A stretch of DNA of 64,000 bases, taken from contig ONOU01000003.1 in the NCBI GenBank assembly GCA_900319525.1, forward strand, positions 1 to 64,000, in the 5' to 3' direction. The notes below the pieces were generated by a model that saw nothing but the letters and a program-made list of their open reading frames with translations, did not search any database and was not told the origin of the DNA. Source of the stretch: an uncultured Prevotellaceae bacterium (lineage in GTDB: Bacteria > Bacteroidota > Bacteroidia > Bacteroidales > Muribaculaceae). This document shows positions 54,951 to 62,407 of the stretch, piece after piece. The position numbers were made by a program, and so were the translations under genes. Numbering within the stretch: position 1 is the first letter of the stretch; each line of letters opens with the position of its first letter.

Positions 54951-55931
54951 TCAGTAGAGCAGGCGGGCAATGCGGGCCGAGCCGCGCTTGCCGGCCGCAA
55001 TGCGGGCAAACAGTTGGCGCGTGATGGGTGAGACGATCCAACGCCAGCAGCGACTGTTATTGTAGCTGTTACCCAGCGCCTTGTAGGCTTGCTGGCACAA
55101 GGGTTTGGCTAGTTCGGGATGCCCCTCGTGTTCATATTGTGCCGCCAGCACCATGCGCCTGTATTCCAGTAACCGTTCAAAACGCGTTTTGTGCTTGGCC
55201 TTGAGTTGTGAGCATCTTACTTCGTTCTTCATGATGTCAATGACGTGTTCCCACTCACCGTGCCGGCTATGGAACTCGGTGCCCGTAATCGAGTCGGCTC
55301 CATTGTGGTTGATGATGATGCGTGACCGTCCACCCATGTAGGCGATGTGGGGCCTGGCAAGCAGTAATCTCAGTCCCAGTTCCCAATCGTTCCATCGTGG
55401 CAGGTCGATGTTCCATCCGTCGGTCGAGGCAAAGAATTCCCTCCTGACGGCATAGCGCTGGGTCGCCAGTTGACCATGTAGCAAGTGCTGGGCAAACAGG
55501 TCGTGACGATGGAATGGTGCAGCGCGCCGGGTACCGTCGGGGAACACCAGTGTCGAACGGGCACTGATCAGGTCCAGCTCTTCGCCCTTGTCTCGTGCAC
55601 GCTCAATGATTCGGGCATAGGATGCCACGAGATCCTCTTCCATCACGTCATCGCTGTCAAAAAACAATATCCACTTGCCCGTGGCGTACTCCATGCCGCG
55701 ATTACGGGCGGCTCCAGCTGTGTGATGGCTCTCGCTGGTGATCACAACGTTGAAGCCCTCGCCAGGATGTTCCTTCTTGAAGGTCTCTAGCACTTGCATG
55801 GTGTCGTCGGTACTGTTGTTGTCCACGAGCACGACTTGCAGCGGACGATAGGTTTGGGCAACGACACTCTCCAGCGTCTGGCGGACGATGCTGGCGCGGT
55901 TATACACGGGTATGATGACAGATATCTCCAT
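54951..55931 (-). CDS. Family 2 glycosyltransferase
   Basis: 326 residues. GT-A fold with the nucleotide-sugar motif ISVIIPVYNRASIVRQTLES, LVDNNSTDDTMQVLETF, and DxD in WILFFDSDDVMEEDLVASY. The ~100-residue C-terminal extension is helical and basic. Cytosolic; it probably builds a surface glycan. ATG 55931 begins the conserved MEISVIIPVYN; the open frame to 56057 would run through the promoter. It lies divergent from the GT-B gene at 56081. Confidence 0.9.
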   Translation of the reverse strand: MEISVIIPVYNRASIVRQTLESVVAQTYRPLQVVLVDNNSTDDTMQVLETFKKEHPGEGFNVVITSESHHTAGAARNRGMEYATGKWILFFDSDDVMEEDLVASYARIIERARDKGEELDLISARSTLVFPDGTRRAAPFHRHDLFAQHLLHGQLATQRYAVRREFFASTDGWNIDLPRWNDWELGLRLLLARPHIAYMGGRSRIIINHNGADSITGTEFHSRHGEWEHVIDIMKNEVRCSQLKAKHKTRFERLLEYRRMVLAAQYEHEGHPELAKPLCQQAYKALGNSYNNSRCWRWIVSPITRQLFARIAAGKRGSARIARLLY

Positions 55932-55952
55932 GAAATGCGTAATTAATTGGGG

Positions 55953-55985
55953 TAAAATTACTGCTTTTTTTTGATAAATTGCAAA
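55953..55985 (-). promoter_or_regulatory. Promoter of the family 2 glycosyltransferase gene
   Basis: On the minus strand: TTTG (55982-55985), a 21-bp spacer, and TAATTTTA (55953-55960), seven of eight -7 positions. It is 22 nt from ATG 55931. Confidence 0.5.
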
Positions 55986-56022
55986 AGATGATTGACTTTT
56001 AGACAAATTAGGTTGCGTCCGG

Positions 56023-56051
56023 GAAATGCCCAAAGAATAATTTGGCATTTC
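56023..56051. promoter_or_regulatory. Inverted repeat in the divergent glycosyltransferase promoter region
   Basis: GAAATGCC (56023-56030) and GGCATTTC (56044-56051) are perfect arms, extended inward by AAA/TTT with one bulged C. The right arm overlaps the -33 TTTG of the GT-B gene (56041-56044). It looks like a binding site for a regulator that could affect both genes. Confidence 0.5.
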
Positions 56052-56072
56052 GCCCAACTTGCTCTAATTTTG
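56041..56072 (+). promoter_or_regulatory. Promoter of the GT-B glycosyltransferase gene
   Basis: TTTG at 56041-56044, a 20-bp spacer, and TAATTTTG at 56065-56072, both exact. Only 8 nt separate the -7 box from ATG 56081, so the transcript is nearly leaderless. Confidence 0.75.
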
Positions 56073-56080
56073 CACCCGCA

Positions 56081-57196
56081 ATGAGAATACTCTTCGCTGG
56101 CGATGCCAGTAATATGCATAACTGCCTGGCCCAGGAACTGCGACGCATGGGGCATGAGGCAACAGTGGCATCCGACGGTTCGCGCTGGATGAACACTCAT
56201 CGTGATATCAACCTGCTTCGGCGCCCGGGTTTCTGTGGAACCCTGCGTTATCTCTGGGATATCAAGCGGGCATTGCCGCTGATGACCGGTTATGATATCG
56301 TGGAGATAGCATCCCCCATTTTCCTTCGTCTCAGGCCTCATCGTGTGGCCCGCGTGTTTGATTATCTCAAGGCCAATAACACACATGTGGTCTTGTCGGC
56401 CTTGGCGACAGATGTCGTCTATTTTGATGCGTGCCACGATGGCAAGACATTCCGTTACAGTGACTACATGCTGGGCGATGAACCGTCGCCCTATGTGAAC
56501 TCGAGCGAATATGTCGCCCAGCAGCAGGATAATTGGCGTCAACCATTCATGCGTGAGCACAGTGAGCACATTCTTGGTGGCATTGACGGAGTGGTGGCCT
56601 GCCTGTATGAGTACTATGCAGCCTACAAGCCTGTCATGGGCGACAAGGTGGCCTATGCCGGTATCCCTATCGATACCGAGGCACTGTCGTTCCGCCCCTT
56701 GGAAGAGGCCCCCGACAAGTTGCGCCTGTTCATCGGTATCCAGCGTGACCGTCATGTCGTTAAGGGCACCGACCGGCTGCTGGCAGCCATGAAGCGGGTG
56801 CATGACCGTTATCCGGGCATCACTGAGCTTGATGTGGTGGAGAACTTACCCTATGATGAATATACGCGCCGCATGCGTGATTCTCATGTGATACTCGATC
56901 AGCTATACAGCTACACCCCTAGCACAAACGCCCTTATTGCGATGGCACAGGGCCTCGTCGCTGTGTCAGGTGCCGAGCCTGAATATTATGACCTCATCGG
57001 TGAAACGGTGAATAAGCCGATTATCAATGTGTCGCCGATTGTGGAGGGTGATATTGATCATAAATTGTCATGGCTGGTAGAACATCGTGACCAGCTCCCG
57101 CAGATGGCGCGTGCCAGCCGAGCCTTTGTCGAGAAACATAATGCTGCCAGTGTTGTGGCCCAACGGTACCTCGATTACTGGAAAACGCTATGCTAA
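56081..57196 (+). CDS. GT-B fold glycosyltransferase (family 4-like)
   Basis: 371 residues. N-terminal Rossmann-like half MRILFAGDASNMHNCLAQEL, hinge, and C-terminal half with FIGIQRDRHVVKGTDRLLAA, LPYDEYTRRMRDSHVILDQL and STNALIAMAQGLVAVSGAEP. The E-x7-E signature of typical GT4 enzymes is weak: STNALIAMAQG where ExxxxxxxE is usual. It probably adds a sugar to a surface glycan together with its divergent neighbour. ATG 56081 starts the conserved MRILFAGD; earlier codons lie in the promoter. Confidence 0.82.
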   Translation: MRILFAGDASNMHNCLAQELRRMGHEATVASDGSRWMNTHRDINLLRRPGFCGTLRYLWDIKRALPLMTGYDIVEIASPIFLRLRPHRVARVFDYLKANNTHVVLSALATDVVYFDACHDGKTFRYSDYMLGDEPSPYVNSSEYVAQQQDNWRQPFMREHSEHILGGIDGVVACLYEYYAAYKPVMGDKVAYAGIPIDTEALSFRPLEEAPDKLRLFIGIQRDRHVVKGTDRLLAAMKRVHDRYPGITELDVVENLPYDEYTRRMRDSHVILDQLYSYTPSTNALIAMAQGLVAVSGAEPEYYDLIGETVNKPIINVSPIVEGDIDHKLSWLVEHRDQLPQMARASRAFVEKHNAASVVAQRYLDYWKTLC

Positions 57197-57200
57197 AACA

Positions 57201-57224
57201 GAAGGAGGCCAACAAGCCTCCTTC
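57201..57224. terminator. Bidirectional terminator
   Basis: GAAGGAGGC (57201-57209) pairs perfectly with GCCTCCTTC (57216-57224) with a 6-nt loop and a TTTAAT tail on the + strand. It sits between convergent genes. Confidence 0.8.
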
Positions 57225-57254
57225 TTTAATCTCTTAAATTGAAATCGGTCTCAA

Positions 57255-58337
57255 TTAAAAATATTTGCTTACAGCAGATTTGAGCCTTGCTGCATCCTCG
57301 ACACGCTCGACAATGTCACCGTTCTTGATGATAAAAGTGGTGGGAATGCCGGTCACGTTATAGGTGCCGATGTTCCTGGAGTTGATGCTCTGCGGGTCAA
57401 AGACGGTGATCCAGGGCAGATTCTGTGCCGCTTGCCTCCATGCCACATTGTCCTGATCAACGCTGACTTGGAAGATTTGCAGGCCGCGGCTGTGGTACTG
57501 CTGATAGATGTCGTTGAGCAACTTGTTGAGTTGCGGTGAAATCTCGGTCGTATAGGCCGTGAAGTCGAGCAAGACGATTCGGTTAGCGGCTGCAACCTGC
57601 GACAGGGTGAATTCCTTACCGTTGTTATCCTGCAACTTGATGTCGATGAGCGAGGCTACATCGGCAAACACGGTGTCGTTGGGAGCGTTCATGGCACGAC
57701 GGCGGCGCTGGCCATCAAGCAGTAGATTCACCAGATAATTGGTGCGGGGATCATCGGGGCGGAACGAGTTGAACGAGTTGGCAACGGCACCAATGATGCG
57801 CAAGTCGTTGTCATTCATCGGGTCGAACAGCGGCTTGCCGTCAATGTACTTATTGATGGTATAATAAGCCACAATGCCACTGGGATCGGCGGCAATCTGA
57901 CGCGACAATTTGTCTTTCCATGCTTGCAGCTCGGCAGCGGTACCTTTACCCCCGGCAAACTGCATCGCTTCCTTGTCAATCTTCATCACTAGCTCGGCAT
58001 GATCACTGCCACTGATGGTGTAGTCAGTTGCCAGATTAGGTAATTTGGCCGTGATTGTCAAGTGATCCAGGCTGTCGATGGGGAAACAGATAGCTTGATT
58101 GCCCAGCCTGAGTTGATAGATGTTAGGAACCTCGGGAGCGGGGGCGCTGACGCTGAACTTGCCGCTCTTATTCACCTTGACGCTATCGATGATCAACCAC
58201 TCGCCATTACTGGACTGTTCCAGCACGAGAGTCGTGGTGTCGCTGGCGCCTTCAAGCGTGCCATCGATATGGAACTTGTTGCCGTTACATGCCGTCAATG
58301 CAGCGATGACGGCTATCATCAGTATGATCCTTTTCAT
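57255..58337 (-). CDS. DUF4369/thioredoxin-like lipoprotein lacking the CxxC active site
   Basis: 360 residues. Lipoprotein signal (MKRIILMIAVIAALTAC), an N-terminal DUF4369-like domain (FHIDGTLEGASDTTTLVLEQ) and a C-terminal thioredoxin-like domain. In the latter the expected DFWASWCxPC reads LLDFTAYTTEISPQLN: both Cys are gone. The cis-Pro loop VTGIPTTFIIKNGD is kept. Other Bacteroidetes members use this architecture as periplasmic thiol-disulfide enzymes; this one cannot do that chemistry and may bind proteins instead (inference). ATG 58337 is the start; upstream codons cross the promoter. Confidence 0.88.
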   Translation of the reverse strand: MKRIILMIAVIAALTACNGNKFHIDGTLEGASDTTTLVLEQSSNGEWLIIDSVKVNKSGKFSVSAPAPEVPNIYQLRLGNQAICFPIDSLDHLTITAKLPNLATDYTISGSDHAELVMKIDKEAMQFAGGKGTAAELQAWKDKLSRQIAADPSGIVAYYTINKYIDGKPLFDPMNDNDLRIIGAVANSFNSFRPDDPRTNYLVNLLLDGQRRRRAMNAPNDTVFADVASLIDIKLQDNNGKEFTLSQVAAANRIVLLDFTAYTTEISPQLNKLLNDIYQQYHSRGLQIFQVSVDQDNVAWRQAAQNLPWITVFDPQSINSRNIGTYNVTGIPTTFIIKNGDIVERVEDAARLKSAVSKYF

Positions 58338-58364
58338 TTGTCGTTTGTTGATTAAAAAACGGTG

Positions 58365-58396
58365 CGAAATTACACAAATTTTCGTGCCCATCCAAA
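58365..58396 (-). promoter_or_regulatory. Promoter of the thioredoxin-like lipoprotein gene
   Basis: On the minus strand: TTTG (58393-58396), a 20-bp spacer, TAATTTCG (58365-58372), seven of eight positions. It is 28 nt from ATG 58337. Confidence 0.55.
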
Positions 58397-58474
58397 ATAT
58401 ACAATCAAAAATAAGAAAGACAATGATATGGATGATGGCCAATTGCCATATCGCCTCCATGAAATAAAGAGAAA

Positions 58475-58499
58475 AAGACTCGCCATCACGGCGAGTCTT
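58475..58499 (-). terminator. Terminator for the amylase gene
   Basis: AAGACTCGCC (58475-58484) pairs perfectly with GGCGAGTCTT (58490-58499). Read on the minus strand the stem is followed by TTTTTCTCTTT. It lies ~140 nt beyond the amylase stop codon, and nothing else in 58397-58639 looks coding. Confidence 0.8.
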
Positions 58500-58639
58500 A
58501 GTTCCCAAAAAGCTTTACCTTATGAAAAAAATTATTACCTTCAAATTGTCGGTGCAAAATTACTGCCAAAAATGGAAATGGAGCCTATCAATCCTATTAA
58601 AAAAAGTTAATAGTCTAAGGCTCCCAAAAGTCTCGGCAT

Positions 58640-61600
58640 CTATCTGCTTAGAATCATGTCGATTAGAGCGGTGACATCACCAATGTTGATTTCTCCATCG
58701 GTGTTCACATCGCTGCGCTGCAAGGTTGCCGCGTCGGCCGCCTGTCCCAAAATGATATCAATCAGTTCTGTCACGTCGCCAATGTTCACCTCTCCATCAT
58801 TATTCACGTCACCAGAAATGAAGCCATACTGGCTGGTGATATCGGCAACGGTGTATTTGTTGGTCGTTGAGGTGATTTCAAGATAAATGTCCTTATTGAT
58901 ACTGGTTACATCGATGCTCTGGTGCTGGTTGTCACCCTGGCTGAGCACAACGTTAAAAGTGTAGTCCTCGCTGTCGATGTTGAATGTGCGGCAATAGAAC
59001 CGCTGCCCCATCACAACGCGTGTGTCGGTAACCATCGTTCCAGGCCAGCTATCGTGGATGCTGCCTGTCGAGTCCCAAGCGTAAATGTAAACGCTGTTCC
59101 AGTTGTTGGGAGCGGTTGTCGGGTCCTTGACATAGACGGTAGTAGTGTAGGGGACGAAGCCGTGGAAAATGTACTCACGTTGTGTCACATTGCGCACTTT
59201 ACCCTGATAGAGAATGCCGGCTGTGAGTACCGTGTTGTCGGTAAACGTCAACGAGATCCTTCCGGTGGCTTGGCTGCTGCTGGCTGTGGGCGTCTTACCG
59301 TCGGTGGTATAGACGATGACGGCATCGCTCTCGCTGGCTGTCAAGGTCACGGTGACACTGCCCTCGTACTGGCCACTGGGCTTGTCGATCGACAAGGTGG
59401 GAGCAGGGCTGGTGTAGTTGGTCACCTCATGGTGCCATGTGCCGTCGATGTAATAGCCGTGGTTTCGGAAGGTCAAGTCACTGGTCTGCTGTCCGTCGGT
59501 GACAAATATGATGCCCGTGGGAGTATCGCTCAGCGTGCCATTGTAGGTCCATTTCCAGATCTTGCGACTGCCGTCGCTGGTGGTTCCCATCAAGGTCATT
59601 GCCTGACCAGGCCAGCTGCCGCCCGTGAAGTTGCTACTGTTGTTCCACACCCATGTTGTGACGCTACCCACGCTGTTGCTGGTCTCAAGGAATACGCTCA
59701 TGTCATCTTCCTCACAGCTGGGTTCATAGGGGTCGAGCGTTGTGGGCTGGCTAGCGCCATTGCCCTCGCCGTCGTTGCTCGACAGTTCCTCCTCGGTGCC
59801 GTCATAGCTCAACACATTGCCGGCGTTGGCACTGCTGGTGTAGAGATATGGACCGTCGTCACCAATTTTGCCAGGTGCAGGAGTGAGATCAGTAGATAGT
59901 ACATACACACGCAGGTTGCCCTTGCCACTGCACGAGGTTGTGGTGAGCGTCCCATTGGTCACGGTTTTTACATCACCAGTCACACAATCGGTGTAAGTGC
60001 CGTTAAGCACGCCCGTGAATGTGGCTGGGCCATTGATGGTGATGAGCGCATAGCTGTCGGTTGTAGCATCGGTATAACGGCGCTTGAAGGCATAACCGCC
60101 ACTTGATGAGCAACCGTTGGTGCTGTATTGTCCCTTGCGCAGGGCGGGAACGGCCTGGCGGATGCGGTTGAGGCGTTGCAGGTGCTTCACCAGTGGCTTG
60201 GACAGTGTGGCGGCAAGGTTGCCTGTGGCACCGTTGGCTACGCCAAAATCGCTGGCTGTTACCTCGCCCTTGATGTAGCCGCCATAGTAAGCGCGGCCAC
60301 TGTCTTTCAATGATCCGTTGCCACCTGGGTCGATAGTCTTGCCTGCCTTGAACTCGATCTCGCTGCCATAGTACAGGCAGGGAATGCCGCGGAAGGTGAA
60401 CATCAGCGACAGATTCTCGGCCCACTGCGCAGTGCCCTCGTTGAACCGGATATTATCGTTGGGACCAGGGCTATAGTCATGGCTATCGACATACACCACG
60501 TTGTAGGTCGCGTCATTGTAATACTTGTCGCCGTTGAGGGCCAGATTCCAGACGCTGGCGATGTTGTGGAAAGAATAGTGGACGGGGAAGTCGATCACAT
60601 TCAAACCAGAGGCCATGCTCACGTCGGGCGAGTGGTAGGCGTTGCCGTTGAGCACAGCGTTGGACGATGTGGGCATGGCGCTGGCGGTCTCCTTGCTATT
60701 GTCGGCATACATCTGCTGGCATGAACTGATGTTGTCCACGGTGCTCAGGTCGGTGCTCTCATAGATGGCGATCCCATCCCAATAGGAGGCGTCGTCATTC
60801 CAGCTGTAGCTCTTGTTCTCGGCCCAAGTGTAGAAGTAGGGTGACAGGGCGGGCTGGTTGCGGTAGGTGACACTGCCCTGGTAGCGTGCGCACACCTCGG
60901 TGTAAAGGAAGAAGGGGCACTGGTTCAACCGCTTGCTCTTGTACTGCTCTCCCAGTGCTTGAAATGCGGGAATGTAAATTTTGTTAAACGTCAAGCGTGA
61001 GATGTGTCCGCCCGTGTCGATGCGGAATCCATCCACACCCATCTTGATGAATGTGCCGTAGCAGTTGATCAGGTAGTCGGCAACAGCTGGGTTCTCGGTG
61101 TTCAGGTCCACACAGTCACCTGCTATTTGAGCCCACCAGCGAGTGTTGTCATCCCAGTTGAATTGGCCGAAGTGGTGCCAGTAGTTGTGCGTGTCGTGGT
61201 TCTGGTTGTCGGTGTTTTTCATCTGTTTCAACCGGGCGTCATACTGCTGGCCCGACGGCAGGTTGGCGTAGTTGGTCGGCAGCTTGCCGCCCACCGAGTC
61301 GGTCGTGTAAGGCAGCATGCACTCGTTGATCTTGAACTGGTTGGCGTTCCAGTCGCGCGTGAACAGTTTGCACAGGTGCTCTTCGCCAAAATTGCCCGTG
61401 TGATTCAGCACGATGTCGAGGATAACCTTCATGCCGCGGGCATGAGCCTCGTCGATGAGTGTCTGGAAAGTGGTGTCGCCGCTCTCGTAACGATGGTCAA
61501 CGCACGAAAAATTGCTTGCGTGATAGCCGTGATAGTCGAGGCCCGAAGCATTCTCGACGATGGGTGTCACCCACACGGCGGTGAATCCCAGCGCCTTGAT

Positions 61601-61852
61601 ATAGTCCAACTTGTCGATTAAACCCTTGAAGTCGCCACGCCAGCACGGGTCGCCATGGTTGGCGGTAGCGCCGTCCCAGCACTGGGCGTTATTGCCCGGG
61701 TCGCCGTCGTAGAAGCGCGTCGTGATCACAAAGTAAATACTCTCGTCACGGAAGTCATCGCGCGGCCCGACAAATGCGCCCCAGGCCTCAAGCGTGGAAG
61801 CCATCATCACAATCATCAACAAACACTTGAAAATGGTCTTTCTATATTCCAT
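58640..61852 (-). CDS. Secreted multidomain GH13 alpha-amylase
   Basis: 1070 residues. Signal peptide (IFKCLLMIVMMASTLEAWG). GH13 catalytic domain (~30-640): GDFKGLIDKLDYIKALGFTA, nucleophile Asp279 in MGVDGFRIDTGGH, acid Glu in FFLYTEVCARY, and VVYVDSHDYSPG. Then a starch-binding-like module (VTTWVWNNSSNFTGGSWPGQ), a chitobiase-C-type Ig domain (VTVTLTASESDAVIVYTTDG), a second starch-binding-like module (WNSVYIYAWDSTGSIHDSWP), and two dockerin-like calcium repeats (GDVNNDGEVNIGDVTELIDI and SDVNTDGEINIGDVTALIDM). It degrades starch or glycogen outside the cell. There is no SusC/SusD locus around it. ATG 61852 is chosen over the upstream open codons. Confidence 0.94.
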   Translation of the reverse strand: MEYRKTIFKCLLMIVMMASTLEAWGAFVGPRDDFRDESIYFVITTRFYDGDPGNNAQCWDGATANHGDPCWRGDFKGLIDKLDYIKALGFTAVWVTPIVENASGLDYHGYHASNFSCVDHRYESGDTTFQTLIDEAHARGMKVILDIVLNHTGNFGEEHLCKLFTRDWNANQFKINECMLPYTTDSVGGKLPTNYANLPSGQQYDARLKQMKNTDNQNHDTHNYWHHFGQFNWDDNTRWWAQIAGDCVDLNTENPAVADYLINCYGTFIKMGVDGFRIDTGGHISRLTFNKIYIPAFQALGEQYKSKRLNQCPFFLYTEVCARYQGSVTYRNQPALSPYFYTWAENKSYSWNDDASYWDGIAIYESTDLSTVDNISSCQQMYADNSKETASAMPTSSNAVLNGNAYHSPDVSMASGLNVIDFPVHYSFHNIASVWNLALNGDKYYNDATYNVVYVDSHDYSPGPNDNIRFNEGTAQWAENLSLMFTFRGIPCLYYGSEIEFKAGKTIDPGGNGSLKDSGRAYYGGYIKGEVTASDFGVANGATGNLAATLSKPLVKHLQRLNRIRQAVPALRKGQYSTNGCSSSGGYAFKRRYTDATTDSYALITINGPATFTGVLNGTYTDCVTGDVKTVTNGTLTTTSCSGKGNLRVYVLSTDLTPAPGKIGDDGPYLYTSSANAGNVLSYDGTEEELSSNDGEGNGASQPTTLDPYEPSCEEDDMSVFLETSNSVGSVTTWVWNNSSNFTGGSWPGQAMTLMGTTSDGSRKIWKWTYNGTLSDTPTGIIFVTDGQQTSDLTFRNHGYYIDGTWHHEVTNYTSPAPTLSIDKPSGQYEGSVTVTLTASESDAVIVYTTDGKTPTASSSQATGRISLTFTDNTVLTAGILYQGKVRNVTQREYIFHGFVPYTTTVYVKDPTTAPNNWNSVYIYAWDSTGSIHDSWPGTMVTDTRVVMGQRFYCRTFNIDSEDYTFNVVLSQGDNQHQSIDVTSINKDIYLEITSTTNKYTVADITSQYGFISGDVNNDGEVNIGDVTELIDIILGQAADAATLQRSDVNTDGEINIGDVTALIDMILSR

Positions 61853-61887
61853 ATCGCAACAAAAATTTAAACACAATAATCGACCCT

Positions 61888-61895
61888 CAAAGATA
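61888..61895 (-). promoter_or_regulatory. -7 box for the amylase gene
   Basis: CAAAGATA on + is TATCTTTG on the minus strand, 36 nt from ATG 61852. No clear -33 element; the promoter may need an activator. Confidence 0.6.
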
Positions 61896-61945
61896 CAAAA
61901 AAAATCTCAATCCCCCTCCATGCCCATTAATTTACTCCCCCACAC

Positions 61946-62034
61946 CCCGTCCACCCCCTCCAGTCCCTCTAGTCCCTCCAGTCCGTCCACCCCGTCTAGT
62001 CCGTCTAGTCCGTCCACCCCGTCTAGTCCGTCCA
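61946..62034. repeat. 9-bp minisatellite
   Basis: About nine tandem 9-mers built on CCGTCTAGT and variants (CCCTCTAGT, CCCTCCAGT, CCGTCCACC). The consensus period is 9 bp with C/T and A/G changes at fixed positions. A + strand frame reads it as repeated Ser-Pro-Ser/Thr-Pro-Ser, but there is no convincing gene. It lies between the amylase promoter and the AT-rich XRE locus. The rest of 61896-62144 shows nothing coding. Confidence 0.85.
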
Positions 62035-62144
62035 TGAAGAGGCTTACTTTGCAGCCCGTTAAGGCTGGTCAGGGCTTTTAGCTTCTGGCTTTTTCATTAC
62101 ATAAAAACTTCATCTTTGTTCAGTTGAAATGCAAGCTTTAGACC

Positions 62145-62176
62145 GTTGACCTTTAGTCAACATCCATCTAATTTTG
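62145..62176 (+). promoter_or_regulatory. Promoter with overlapping operator for the XRE-McrB locus
   Basis: TTG at 62146-62148, a 20-bp spacer, TAATTTTG at 62169-62176. The palindrome GTTGAC CTTTA GTCAAC (62145-62161) sits exactly on the -33 element, resembling the C-box of restriction-modification control proteins. The predicted start site (~62181-62183) coincides with the XRE ATG at 62181, so the mRNA may be leaderless. Confidence 0.68.
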
Positions 62177-62180
62177 CGAC

Positions 62181-62396
62181 ATGGAAAAGAATGTAAATAA
62201 GGCCTTCGGGCAGCGAGTCGCAGAATTAAGAAAAAAGGCTGGTTACTCACAAGAGAAATTTGCTTTCCAATGTAACATTGACCGAACTTACATTGGGACG
62301 ATTGAACGTGGAGAAAAAAGCCCTACACTTAACACGATTCAAAAGATAGCTCAAGCCCTAAACATACCCTTACATCAACTTTTTGAAAACCTTTGA
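62181..62396 (+). CDS. XRE-family regulator (C-protein-like)
   Basis: 71 residues, a single HTH_3 domain: FGQRVAELRKKAGYSQEKFA, then the recognition helix region CNIDRTYIGTIERGEKSPTL and LNTIQKIAQALNIPLHQLFE. Size and sequence style match control proteins of restriction-modification systems, which bind palindromes at their own promoter; such a palindrome overlaps the -33 element here. Its composition is AT-rich compared with the genes to the left. It lies 11 nt before the McrB-like gene, which it probably controls. Confidence 0.9.
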   Translation: MEKNVNKAFGQRVAELRKKAGYSQEKFAFQCNIDRTYIGTIERGEKSPTLNTIQKIAQALNIPLHQLFENL

Positions 62397-62407
62397 TTCT
62401 ATTTATT

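Noticed and set aside
61946..62034. CRISPR array
   Set aside because: The units are 9 bp, contiguous and without unique spacers. It is a minisatellite.
61794..62081. Open frame encoding a Ser/Pro repeat protein
   Set aside because: It is produced by the 9-bp repeat and by antisense of the amylase start; no promoter, start context or domain supports it.
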